From Gloeobacter morelensis MG652769 (lineage in GTDB: Bacteria > Cyanobacteriota > Cyanobacteriia > Gloeobacterales > Gloeobacteraceae), in contig NZ_CP063845.1 in the NCBI RefSeq assembly GCF_021018745.1, forward strand, positions 1,240,001 to 1,304,000: a stretch of DNA of 64,000 nt, read 5' to 3'. The position numbers and the translations under genes were made by a program. The notes under the pieces are model-generated. The model ran no database searches, was not told the DNA's origin, and saw only the letters and a program-made list of their open reading frames with translations. This document shows, piece by piece, positions 18,635 to 27,589 of this stretch (positions within the stretch are counted from its first letter, which is position 1; every line of letters starts with the position of its first letter).

Positions 18635-20401
18635 ATGGTTCATTACATGAGTATTGGCTCAACCAGAAAAAGGCAGTATCACGGAACCGTCCGGTCCGAC
18701 ACGCTGGGCAACGAACTGCTGGGCCGTCTCGGGCTGGTCCGCTTCGACGTCAATGGGTCCACCATGTCGGTGCTCACCCAAATCTTGTCGGTGGACCGGC
18801 GCAACCCCGTCCACGAAGATCCCCGCTTCGGTCCCGTTGTGGCATGCAAAGGAAGTATTCCGCACCTCTCTGCCATCGGCGACTACGAAGAAGCGGTCGC
18901 CAAACCCGTTGCCCAGCAGTTGAACGGTCAGCCCGCGCCGTTGCGGGCAAACCCCCCCAGCGGCACACCCGTCGTCAGCCTCGACGACCCCGCCCTCGAT
19001 GGCCAAGACAATTCGGAAGGGGGACAGGCCGTCTTCAATGGTTTCTCCTCCGAAAAGCCGCAATACCTGCGCTACGCGGGCAACCTGATGAACGAGTCGG
19101 TGTGTTTGCCGTTCATTTTCAAGAGTTTCGACCCGAAAGACAAAAACGGCTTCGGGGAGGCCCGCCACGCCGGTTTTTTTGCCGCTACCGGCAAGGGCAA
19201 AACCCACGCGGCCAAGATCACGCTCGGTCTCGCCCTGAGCGCCACGCCCGGCATGGGGGCTTTCATCCCGGACGCCAAGGGCGACTTTGTCCAGCCCTCC
19301 GAACGCGACATGGATCTTCGAGCCTTTTTGGAGGCGAACGGTCGAAAGGTCAACTTGCTGAACGTCGAGCAGTTGCGCCTCGAAGACGCGGAGGACTTCA
19401 GCGAACTGCTGCAAATAAACAAGGCCCGCAAAGCGATGCTCATCGGCAATCCCGAGAAATTCAGCGACTTGCTGGAGATGGCCCTTTTGCACTTCGCCGG
19501 CGAGCACGACAAGCTGAAGGTTACCGGAGACGGCGCTATCACGCTCGACAAGCTGTTGGAAAGTTTCAACGACAACATCTTGAAGGTGTACGCCGGCAGC
19601 GATAGGGAGAACCAGAAAAAGACCGAGAAGGCCCGCGATGTCCAACGCCAGCGCCGCCGCCAGCTGGAAAATATATTCGAGGGGGTCCTCGCCCGGTTTA
19701 CCCAGGGAACGCGGATAGACGAGATGATCGACAGCGTCCTGCAGAAAAGTTGCATATATTTTTTACACGTCCCCAAATTCAACGACCCCGTCACCCTGTT
19801 CCTTCTGGAGAAGATCTACCGCCGCTTTAAAGATCGGGCGGGCTACCACTACCACACCAAGGGCTATTCCAACGCCATCGTCTACGTCGACGAAGCGAAC
19901 CGGTTCGTCCCTCAATCTCCGACCGAAGAGCGCAAGGAACTGGCCAGGGAATTGATAGACGGCATCAAGACCACCAGGCAGTACGGGCTCGGGTGGTGGT
20001 TCGCGGATCAGCGCCCGGCCTCTATCAGCAAAGACATTTTTACCCAACTCGGTACCTACTTTTTCGGCAAAGGGATGAGCGCCGCTGCCGACAAAGCGAA
20101 TGTCGAATCCATCATCGGCAAGGAAGGTCTGGACATCTACGAGAACATGAGCACCGCACGCCCTTTTCTGGTGACCGGCCAGATGGTCGGTGTCGGGGGC
20201 GAAGATAACGTCCCCCTAGCCATGTCTTTTTTCGGGAGCTGGCCGGAGCTGAGCGAACCGAACAATCGGGATTTCGACGCCAATTTCGAGGCGGTAACGG
20301 GCGAACGGGCCGGCCTTGCGCCGGGCAACGGCCTCGCCCGGGTGGAGCCCCGGCCGCCGGGTCGGGCACCCGCTAGAAACGACGAAGATATACCGTTTTG
20401 A
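18635..20401 (+). CDS. HerA-like FtsK-fold ATPase (DUF87)
   Basis: A 588-residue protein from ATG 18635 (TTGGAG upstream). Residues 1-140 are a HAS-barrel-like N-terminal region. Walker A ATGKGKTHAAK is near residue 185 and Walker B with the Glu switch, AIVYVDEANRF, near residue 415; a later TRQYGLGWWFADQRP is the sensor/QQ region. The C-terminus is Pro/Arg-rich. HerA proteins form hexamers that translocate double-stranded DNA and stimulate NurA nucleases. It is the third gene of a tight set, so a nuclease-helicase complex with a winged-helix adaptor is the obvious model. Confidence 0.88.
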   Translation: MVHYMSIGSTRKRQYHGTVRSDTLGNELLGRLGLVRFDVNGSTMSVLTQILSVDRRNPVHEDPRFGPVVACKGSIPHLSAIGDYEEAVAKPVAQQLNGQPAPLRANPPSGTPVVSLDDPALDGQDNSEGGQAVFNGFSSEKPQYLRYAGNLMNESVCLPFIFKSFDPKDKNGFGEARHAGFFAATGKGKTHAAKITLGLALSATPGMGAFIPDAKGDFVQPSERDMDLRAFLEANGRKVNLLNVEQLRLEDAEDFSELLQINKARKAMLIGNPEKFSDLLEMALLHFAGEHDKLKVTGDGAITLDKLLESFNDNILKVYAGSDRENQKKTEKARDVQRQRRRQLENIFEGVLARFTQGTRIDEMIDSVLQKSCIYFLHVPKFNDPVTLFLLEKIYRRFKDRAGYHYHTKGYSNAIVYVDEANRFVPQSPTEERKELARELIDGIKTTRQYGLGWWFADQRPASISKDIFTQLGTYFFGKGMSAAADKANVESIIGKEGLDIYENMSTARPFLVTGQMVGVGGEDNVPLAMSFFGSWPELSEPNNRDFDANFEAVTGERAGLAPGNGLARVEPRPPGRAPARNDEDIPF

Positions 20402-20463
20402 GGAAAATTCCGACGACGGGTGCCACCCGGGGAAGCCCGAAGCCCGCGCGGTGCTTTGTAGCG

Positions 20464-20491
20464 CCCCCGTTGCGGTTCAGCCGCACGGGGG
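20464..20491. terminator. GC-rich hairpin between convergent genes
   Basis: CCCCCGTTGCGG pairs with CCGCACGGGGG (one bulged T) around a TTCAG loop. It lies after the HerA gene and overlaps the last codons of the convergent methyltransferase, probably limiting read-through. There is no long T run, so it is a weaker call. Confidence 0.45.
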
Positions 20492-21514
20492 CTTGCGAAA
20501 GACCAGCAAATCTCTGTCCGTGTTCACCATCTGCCTGTTGTCTCTGGCCCACCGCATGACGTTGGAAGAAATGTGCTGGTGCGATATCGGAATTTGTATC
20601 CTTCGCTTCAGTTGCCATCCGTGGGCGGACATCCGCTCCTCGACCCGGAAGACGGTGTTGCCCGTCCAATTCGACACGCTCTGGATCACCACGACGAGGT
20701 GCCCCCCCTGCGTCAAGGCATTTTGGCAGTGGCCGGACACGCGAACGAGCGCGTCGAGAAATGACCGTTCGTCCAGATTGGACAGGCACTGCGGGTGTTT
20801 GCCGTATTTCCCCCTGGCAATCGAACCGTATGGCGGATCGATAAATACCAACCGCGCCCCGCCCGCCTCCCGGGGCAGGCCCGCGAGCGCGTCGTTGTGG
20901 CCAATGTCTGGCCTGGCGGGGGCCAGATCGTATCCTAGACAGCGCCTGCCGAGATACCTCGCGGCGTCGAGCGTACTTCCACCGCCTGCCATCGGATCGA
21001 CCACCAGATCGCCCGGTTCGGTGAAATAGTGGATGGCGTTTGCGGCGATTTGGCCCGGGATCCTGCCGGGGTACTCGACACCGAAACGCGGATCGCAACC
21101 GGAGAAGTACCAAAAAGTTCCGCACCGCAACCAAGAATATTTGGTCGGATCGCCCTGTCCAAGGATTGCAAGCCGCAGCTGTTCGCTGCTCCACCCCCTA
21201 GCCGCGGCGACCTCCAACCAGTCTTTTGCCGACTCGGGAGCCCCGCGCATCGCTTCGAGATGGTGCGAAAGACTGAGATCCTCGCGGCGGGTAGCCGGCG
21301 CAAAGAACTCCGCCACCCTGGCAAGCAATCGCAGCCGCCTCGGAGAGACTTTGTGGCTTTTCGACATGGCCTCCAGGTCCGGCCAAGGCCCTTGGCCGGC
21401 CGAAACGAGCAGCGCCAAGTCTCCCGTTTCCCATGCCGGCGATGGGTTTCCACAAACACCGCCCCGCGGCGAGGAGTAAATCAGTTTCTCGGGTGTCGCA
21501 GTCGTGTTTGCCAC
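20477..21514 (-). CDS. Site-specific DNA methyltransferase
   Basis: About 345 residues from GTG 21514 (GGAGG nine bases upstream; GTG 21520 is also possible). Motif IV is FIDPPYGS and motif I is VDPMAGGGSTLDAARYLG with GYDL, in the IV-before-or-after-I arrangement of N6-adenine/N4-cytosine methyltransferases. The N-terminal half carries helices and Trp-rich segments that could be target recognition. No partner nuclease gene is adjacent. It may protect or mark DNA for the neighbouring HerA/NurA set, or be a solitary methyltransferase. Confidence 0.85.
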   Translation of the reverse strand: MANTTATPEKLIYSSPRGGVCGNPSPAWETGDLALLVSAGQGPWPDLEAMSKSHKVSPRRLRLLARVAEFFAPATRREDLSLSHHLEAMRGAPESAKDWLEVAAARGWSSEQLRLAILGQGDPTKYSWLRCGTFWYFSGCDPRFGVEYPGRIPGQIAANAIHYFTEPGDLVVDPMAGGGSTLDAARYLGRRCLGYDLAPARPDIGHNDALAGLPREAGGARLVFIDPPYGSIARGKYGKHPQCLSNLDERSFLDALVRVSGHCQNALTQGGHLVVVIQSVSNWTGNTVFRVEERMSAHGWQLKRRIQIPISHQHISSNVMRWARDNRQMVNTDRDLLVFRKPPCG

Positions 21515-21866
21515 CTTCACAATCCTCCGCAACGAACGGCACTCGCCACCGCGACACCCCCGTCGCCACCGGGCGACGGGGGCCACACGGAGCCCTTGTT
21601 TTCCTTGCAAGGCAGTCTATCGCAATTGCACCACGAGCGCCACCCCCGGAGCCCGAATTCGTTCGGCGCACGCGCTGCCGAAGATCGGTGTGACTTTGCA
21701 TAAAATCTCGCCAGGACTTTGCCCACAAACCCGCCGGCCACTCCCTGCTTTTCTGGCCAACAAGCGGTCGGATAGGCATGGTTACAGCTTCGCTGCCCCG
21801 GTCGGTGGGAATGCCGGTATTTCTGGTAAACTTTTCCCCAAGGTTTGAGTGCTTCGGGAGCAAAGT

Positions 21867-23306
21867 GTGTGCCAGTGGATTAGGGCGTTCGGCATTTTTG
21901 AAGGGGGTGGCGCGAAAGGCTTGGCGCACATCGCTGCTCTCAAGCAAGCCGAAGTCCTAGGCATAGAATTTGTCGGTGTGGCCGGGGCGTCCGCCGGTTC
22001 CATTGTCGCCGCCCTCGCCGCCGCGGGTTACACGGCAGACGAACTGTTCCATCCAAACCGCCTCGGCACCCTGCTCGACATAAACTTTACGGACTTTTTT
22101 CAACCCGATTGGCCGAGGTTGAAGAAGTTGACAAGGCACCTCCGAGAAAGCTTCGGGGACCAAAACGCCTTTCGCACGTGGTTGTCCCTGCACAATTTGT
22201 ACCTCGATCACTGGGAGTTGCTGAACCGGCTCTACGACGAGTGCGGGCTGTTCGACACCGAAAATTTTCGCGATTGGTTCGGGGGGCTTCTAGAGCGCAG
22301 CAGATTGAGGAATCGCGATGCTACCTTCGCCGACGCACCGATCCGCTTGAAAATCATCGCAACCGATCACGAACGGCGCGAGATCGTGGTTTTCGGCAGA
22401 GAGGAAACCCCCGGTGTCTCTATAGTTGATGCGGTGTGTGCTTCGATAAGCATCCCCTTTTTTTTCAAACCGTTCGTCATTGAACATCCGCCCGGCATAC
22501 ATAGGAAACTGGTCGACGGCGGCGTGGTTTCGAATTGCCCCGCATGGGTATTCGACGACCGGGCGAGAGACGACGTCGGGTTGCCGACTTTCGGTTTTCG
22601 ATTGCTCGATCCGCCGTCCAACAGATCAGTTGTTCCGCTGCTTCAGCTTGCCGGGGACTTGCTTTTGACGGGCCTCACCGCAAGTCAGGAATTGCAGTTC
22701 CGCCGTGTGGACAATTTGTACATCGATTCCGTCAAATGCACCTCCGGAACCTTCGATTTCGATCTCGACTCCGGAGCGAAGCGCAGGCTTTATAAAGAAG
22801 GCCTCAAGGTGGGATACGGTGCGTTGTTCCGTTACCTAAAAGCTCCGGCGCAGCTCGCCGAAGCCTGCAGGCAACTGAGAGAGGAGTTGGGAAACCCGAA
22901 TCTCCACCTGCGCCTTGCCCTTTACCTGCCCGTGGGCCGCGAGCGGATGCGCGCGGCCTACAGCCACAACATGGAAGAGGATCCCGACTACCGCCTAGAG
23001 GTGAGTATGTCCCGGAGCGGGTTTGCCGAGTGCTGGAAAGCCTCTCCCCGCGAATGTTTTTACCTCGACTACACGGCCGCTCTGCCGCCTTTCAAACGAC
23101 CGGGGATTCGCTCGGGTCTGCTGGTGCCGATTTTGGATCCGGATTCCCGTTACAAACGGTTGGACGTTCGCGCCAGACCGCTTGTCGGCATCGCCGAGTT
23201 CGACAGTGACGCAGAGTTGACGGAGACTTTCTTTCGAGAGAGGATCGATAAAGAAGCTCTTAAGGCCATCGAGACCGTCGCAGACGTGTTGTTCGAAGAA
23301 AACTAG
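21867..23306 (+). CDS. Patatin-like phospholipase
   Basis: A 479-residue protein; the best start is GTG 21867, with GGGAG six bases upstream (GTG 21849 is an alternative). The oxyanion motif FEGGGAKGLAHIAAL, nucleophile GASAGSIVAAL (GxSxG) and the catalytic DGG (LVDGGVVSNCP) form a complete Ser-Asp dyad. Patatin lipases cleave membrane phospholipids, and in defence systems they act as membrane-damaging effectors. The C-terminal 200 residues are not a family I recognise. It is followed 14 bases later by a pentapeptide-repeat gene and sits in a defence-like island. Confidence 0.9.
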   Translation: MCQWIRAFGIFEGGGAKGLAHIAALKQAEVLGIEFVGVAGASAGSIVAALAAAGYTADELFHPNRLGTLLDINFTDFFQPDWPRLKKLTRHLRESFGDQNAFRTWLSLHNLYLDHWELLNRLYDECGLFDTENFRDWFGGLLERSRLRNRDATFADAPIRLKIIATDHERREIVVFGREETPGVSIVDAVCASISIPFFFKPFVIEHPPGIHRKLVDGGVVSNCPAWVFDDRARDDVGLPTFGFRLLDPPSNRSVVPLLQLAGDLLLTGLTASQELQFRRVDNLYIDSVKCTSGTFDFDLDSGAKRRLYKEGLKVGYGALFRYLKAPAQLAEACRQLREELGNPNLHLRLALYLPVGRERMRAAYSHNMEEDPDYRLEVSMSRSGFAECWKASPRECFYLDYTAALPPFKRPGIRSGLLVPILDPDSRYKRLDVRARPLVGIAEFDSDAELTETFFRERIDKEALKAIETVADVLFEEN

Positions 23307-23320
23307 GTTGGGTTACCGCC

Positions 23321-24091
23321 GTGGTTAGCGAATTGGACAAGAAGATGGAAGATTTGGGGTTCGAGCTGGTGGGCGAAGGTCAGCCCGGCCTCTATCGACG
23401 CAGGCCTGAAAAAGCCGCCGAGGTGATGGCACTTTTTGCGAAGGAGTCGGCGTGCAACCGCGACCAGCGGTTGCAGGAGGCGAAAAAGAAATTGCTAAAA
23501 GCCATACCCATGTACGATCTTGGCCCTTTACCCGACCCTGAAGTGCATGAACCCGAGGAAGTTTCCGACGAGTCCCTTGAACGGCAGCCGCTGGATTTGA
23601 GCAATCAAGACTTGAGCGGGGCCAAACTCGGCGGGGCCAACCTCAGCGGGGCCAACCTCATCAAGGCCAACCTCATCAAGGCCGACCTCAGCGGGGCCAA
23701 CCTCAGCGGGGCCAACCTCATCAAGGCCGACCTCAGCGATGCCGACCTCAGCGGGGCCAACCTCAGCGGGGCCAACCTCAGCGAGGCCAAACTCGGCGGG
23801 GCCAACCTCATCGGGGCCAACCTCATCGGGGCCAACCTCAGAGTTGCCAACCTCAGCGAGGCCAACCTCAGCGGGGCCAACCTCATCAAGGCCGACTTCT
23901 GCTTGGCAAACCTCAGCGGAGCCGTTCTCAGAATTGCCAACCTCGTCGAGGCCAGACTTAGCGGGACAACGGTAGAAAGGGCTAGGTTTGGTAGCGCAGA
24001 GCGCTTTTCCCCAAACCAAGTCGAGGATTTGCTCGACAGGGGAGCCGTCTTTGACGACAGAGGCCAGCAAAAATCTCCCTCTCCCTATTGA
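23321..24091 (+). CDS. Pentapeptide-repeat protein
   Basis: A 256-residue protein starting at GTG 23321, with no strong ribosome site, consistent with translational coupling to the lipase. About 95 residues of basic/acidic N-terminal sequence precede roughly 25 pentapeptides of the A(N/D)LxG/K type, which fold as a right-handed quadrilateral beta-helix. Some family members mimic DNA to shield gyrase; others are structural. Immediate linkage to a patatin lipase suggests a regulator or partner of the lipase, which is inference. The repeat-coding DNA is itself tandem and nearly identical. Confidence 0.88.
   Translation: MVSELDKKMEDLGFELVGEGQPGLYRRRPEKAAEVMALFAKESACNRDQRLQEAKKKLLKAIPMYDLGPLPDPEVHEPEEVSDESLERQPLDLSNQDLSGAKLGGANLSGANLIKANLIKADLSGANLSGANLIKADLSDADLSGANLSGANLSEAKLGGANLIGANLIGANLRVANLSEANLSGANLIKADFCLANLSGAVLRIANLVEARLSGTTVERARFGSAERFSPNQVEDLLDRGAVFDDRGQQKSPSPY
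23600..23960 (+). repeat. 15-bp tandem repeat array coding pentapeptides
   Basis: Units such as GGGGCCAACCTCAGC and AAGGCCAACCTCATC are repeated at 15-base period with few changes. The high identity points to recent slippage or expansion. It is within the pentapeptide gene and is not a CRISPR array, since there are no unique spacers. Confidence 0.85.
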
Positions 24092-24372
24092 TATAGCCAT
24101 CCAAATCGCTGGAGGTCGCCCGGTGGTGCATGCAGACCGCACTGCCTTGCATAACCGAGAACGAGGTTCTGAGTAAAGCGTAGCAAATATTACCTTCGAA
24201 GCAATTTTTGGCAGTGTATACAGTCGCCTGCGATTCGCTTTCTCCCACAAGCAACTTCAAGAGGTGCAGCTTAGATTTCTCTTGCCGATTTTTTCCATCC
24301 TCCTGCTCTCCAAATCTGTTGTTGCCTTCCGCTGTCGGTCCACACCACAGCACGTCCAACACCTGCGCAGCT

Positions 24373-24798
24373 TTATCGGGATGAGTACAATCCAAACAAT
24401 ACCAAAACAAACCCCAGAAAAAATGACGAAAAAGAAATATAAAGCAAACACCTTTTCCACTTGGTTGCTTTTTGCTTGTGCTCTTTGACCAGTCCTGGAG
24501 CCTGTGGGTTAACGTCGGTTTCAACAGGCAAAACACCCACCAAACAGACAAACAAAGAAAACATAAAAACTATTATCACCGCCAACTTGAAATCTTTTCC
24601 AAGGATACTCTCGTCGAAAAAGACCGCACTACTTCCAATTAGGGCGGTGTTCAAGGTAAGAAGTTGCCGAAGCACATCGTTTAAAAATGACAAGTTTTGC
24701 TTGATTGTCTCTTTTCCCCAATCCACATAAAATAGTTCATCCTCTGTCGGTTGCCTTCCGGCCAAGGCTTCTGGAACTTTTGAATTTTCTAGATTCAT
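24373..24798 (-). CDS. Small AT-rich multi-pass membrane protein
   Basis: A 141-residue protein from ATG 24798. After a soluble N-terminus with a helix (GKETIKQNLSFLNDVLRQLL) come a segment LTLNTALIGSSAVFF, a second AVIIVFMFSLFVCLVGVL and a third FSSFFLGFVLVLFGLY, with a basic loop between. This helix-plus-transmembrane plan resembles small SLATT-type membrane effectors of defence systems, but the match is loose. Its base composition is visibly AT-richer than the window average, indicating transfer. It converges on the pentapeptide gene. Confidence 0.65.
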   Translation of the reverse strand: MNLENSKVPEALAGRQPTEDELFYVDWGKETIKQNLSFLNDVLRQLLTLNTALIGSSAVFFDESILGKDFKLAVIIVFMFSLFVCLVGVLPVETDVNPQAPGLVKEHKQKATKWKRCLLYISFSSFFLGFVLVLFGLYSSR

Positions 24799-25378
24799 TG
24801 TGTTACGGTGTTTTGGGTGCCGCAGTGGATACAGTTGACAACGTAAGTGATAGGTCTGGATTTGAAACGGTCGTCACACATGACCTGCCGAGCCGACTCG
24901 GGATCGAATGTGAATTGTTTTTTGCAGCTATAACAAGTGCATACCATAATCGTTCAATCCCAAGAAACTCGCAACGAGCTTAGCATGAACATTTGACCAT
25001 GGCAAGACGGGACGCGACCGATTCGGGACGACGACCTGTACAACCAAACCGTATGATTCGGTACCTTTACCGGGGAGTCGGTAGGGATGGGCAGAGTATT
25101 ATTTCCGTTCACCCTGCCAAGCCGTTCAGCCGGTGCAAGCCAGTTCAACATCCGAAGCCAAAAATGGGGCACTCGAAACGCCGTTTGCCCAAAACCAAAA
25201 TTGATGGGGGCGCAGGGAATCGTAGGCCGTAGGCCGCGCTTGCACCCTGGCACGGCACTGATCCGGCCTGCCCCCCTCGGGGGTGCGCTGCGGGTTATAA
25301 TGTCGCTTAACAGAAAATTCGGTGAAAGCTGGAAGTATATTTATTCTGACCATCGACACAGAACAGGCTTTTGAGAGT
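24799..25378. other. Intergenic stretch before the IS, no gene seen
   Basis: About 580 bases with no convincing coding frame; short ORFs lack ribosome sites and recognisable products. It is AT-richer than average and probably leftover flanking DNA of the mobile element. Confidence 0.45.
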
Positions 25379-27260
25379 TTTAAACCCTGATTCCGCAGGT
25401 TCGGATGTGACTTCTGGAATTTCCCTCCTTGGCCGGGTTTCCGGCTCTACTTGCCCTGCATTGCCCAGGCATTTGGGCTCACCAAACCACTTTGCCGCAA
25501 GCGCACTGGACAGCTTTTCTCTACAGTATTCAGAATTGTCTCTCGCCTCGCAGTTATGTTCAGGCACTGCTCCCTCAGCCCATCAAGTAGTACTGCCCAC
25601 AGGTCGGACCCAGACACTTCACGATGCGCCGACGCTCCTCGCTCAAATTCGATACCTGCTTCACTCCTGAGACTTCCAGCAGATGCACCGCCTGAAAGAC
25701 CTGAAAGATCCACCGCAAGGTCGGCGTCGCGGTCGGCTTCTTGGTCTGACTTTTGACCGTCAGCTGTGCTGCTGAGAGTGCTAAACGCAACTGCCGCTGC
25801 CCGAGGCTGTAGACCAGCAGGCACAACCCCATCACCATCGCCAACGCCTCGACGCGTTCAGGCGATTTGAGAAACACGCTGGAGGTGAAAAACAGCGGGT
25901 CTTTCAGAAAGCGGAAGCCTCGCTCCACTGACTGCTGGGCTTTGTACTCGGACAGGACCTCAGCCGTCGAAAGCTCCTGCTCGTCCAACACGTTCGTCGC
26001 CAGCACGAACTTGCCCGCACTATGCTGCTCCACCTCGATAGCTGTCGCATTGCGCACCAGTTGTGCCGAGAGCAGCCACACGCCCGTCTTCGCAGGTTTG
26101 CTGCCCCGCGCCGGTCGCCCGGCTTGGTCATGCCGGGCTTGCTCGACGGCCCGTACTGCCCCGAGCAGATGGAACTTCAACCCAGAAGCGAACCGCTCCG
26201 CCGCTTCCAGGGCATCCGCTTCACAGGCAAAGGCCATCTTGCACAGCGCCGTCAGTTCCTTGCCCAGCTTGCCATCGAGCTCATTGAGTTTCTTGTCCAG
26301 GGCCGCGAGGTCGCTTTTGCGCCGCTCGTCGCTTGCGACTACCACCCAGCGCTGTTGGATCTCGGCGTAAGTGCTACCCACCTCGGCGACTCGGTAGCCT
26401 GGTTGGGCAGGCGCGAACTGCTCATCGCTCAATGCCGCCAGCAGGTGCTTCACTTGCGTAAGGGTCGAGGGTACCCGGCTCAGCCAGTGCATGGCTTGCA
26501 CCTCGCTCAAGTTCTGGGCACTGTAAAGGGCTGAATCGACGACAAACAGGGCATCCACGTCCCACTGGGAGCGAAAATCCTGAATCATCTGCGCAAAGAT
26601 AGCCTTGTCCGCTTCGTTGCCGTTACCCACGCGCAGGTAGAGGGGCACGTCCCCATCGCCACTGGTGATCATCGACAACAAGAATTGCTTGAGGTCGGGG
26701 CGATGATCCCGGCTATAGCCGTGGGTGATGACAATCGGCTGCGGTTCGTCTTCTGCCCGAGGTGCCAATCGCCCCCTTGGGATGTACTCACCGTCCACAT
26801 GGAACGATGTCGAGTCCAGATGCACACTGCCGGTCTTGATGCCAAATTGCCTGGCGGCCTTGAGTGCCAGATGGACGAAGACCTTGGTGGTACCCTCCTC
26901 GTAGAGCTTATCGAGCACCCGGCCAAGCCGGTCGTCGTTAAAGTGTTCCGGCTGCACGCCTGGTCCAATCAGGTGCTCGGTCGCCTTGCCAACGAAGAAT
27001 TGCTCGAACAAGTACAGGGGTGCACAGACGAAGCCGAGTCCATTGAGGATGAGACCCTTGAGTACCTGTCCGCAGCTCACATGCTCCTGCGGATGCGTGC
27101 CCAGGAGCTGGTTGACCTCTTCGACCAGGCCGATAGAGTCGATGATTCCAGCCACGATGCCGAGGTGGTCGAGGTTCTGGACCTGGATTTCAGGAGGAGG
27201 CTGGCTCATCCTACCAAAATACTTTAGCCGCTCTACCTACCTGCGGAATCCCGGTTTAAA
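25379..27260. mobile_element. IS1634-type insertion sequence
   Basis: The element is bounded by imperfect 22-bp inverted repeats, TTTAAACCCTGATTCCGCAG... at 25379-25400 and its complement at 27239-27260 (20 of 22 matching). It contains one intact transposase gene on the minus strand. I see no clear target-site duplication at the flanks. Confidence 0.8.
25575..27209 (-). CDS. IS1634 family transposase
   Basis: A 544-residue protein, normal length for the family and without frameshifts. The N-terminus (IQVQNLDHLGIVAGIIDSIG) is the DUF4277 domain that opens IS1634-type transposases; the DDE-type catalytic core follows (LFVVDSALYSAQN holds one acidic residue, and a Q-S-V-E-R-G-F-R segment near the C-terminus the Glu). 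It would cut and paste the surrounding element. Confidence 0.9.
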   Translation of the reverse strand: MSQPPPEIQVQNLDHLGIVAGIIDSIGLVEEVNQLLGTHPQEHVSCGQVLKGLILNGLGFVCAPLYLFEQFFVGKATEHLIGPGVQPEHFNDDRLGRVLDKLYEEGTTKVFVHLALKAARQFGIKTGSVHLDSTSFHVDGEYIPRGRLAPRAEDEPQPIVITHGYSRDHRPDLKQFLLSMITSGDGDVPLYLRVGNGNEADKAIFAQMIQDFRSQWDVDALFVVDSALYSAQNLSEVQAMHWLSRVPSTLTQVKHLLAALSDEQFAPAQPGYRVAEVGSTYAEIQQRWVVVASDERRKSDLAALDKKLNELDGKLGKELTALCKMAFACEADALEAAERFASGLKFHLLGAVRAVEQARHDQAGRPARGSKPAKTGVWLLSAQLVRNATAIEVEQHSAGKFVLATNVLDEQELSTAEVLSEYKAQQSVERGFRFLKDPLFFTSSVFLKSPERVEALAMVMGLCLLVYSLGQRQLRLALSAAQLTVKSQTKKPTATPTLRWIFQVFQAVHLLEVSGVKQVSNLSEERRRIVKCLGPTCGQYYLMG

Positions 27261-27542
27261 GCGGCAGGTTGTTGCACCAGCTTGACAACATTTTTTGGCA
27301 CCGGGTGCAAATAAGTAGCACTCGCAAGCAGTAAGTTCTGAGCAAAGCCGGACTCAAATCACATTGCACCAGAACCATCCACGTTACAGGGAGCGTAGCA
27401 AAATCTTGCCGTCCTCGGAGCCTGCGGTTCGGGTCACCGCCTCAATGCAAGGTTGCTGCTTTACGGCTTGAGGTCTGGAAACTTTTTACAAGTACCGGCA
27501 TGACACTGACATGGAGTACAATTTGTCAATCCAACTCGGCCT

Positions 27543-27576
27543 ATAAGTAGCGAAGCTGTCACAGGGAGCAAAGTAG
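27543..27576 (+). repeat. Left terminal inverted repeat of Tn3-type element
   Basis: Begins ATAAGTAGCGAAGCTGTCAC and pairs with the right end at 30669-30702, 31 of 34 positions identical. Confidence 0.85.
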
Positions 27577-27589
27577 CCTTCAGCAGTCT

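Noticed and set aside
18659-19645. Minus-strand 328-residue ORF over the HerA gene
   Set aside because: The plus-strand frame has Walker A and B motifs; this is its shadow.
23600-23960. CRISPR array
   Set aside because: The repeats are contiguous coding units with no spacers; no Cas genes are in the window.
23528-24250. Minus-strand ORF of 240 residues across the pentapeptide gene
   Set aside because: It is produced by the same 15-bp repeats read backwards and has no ribosome site; it is a shadow.
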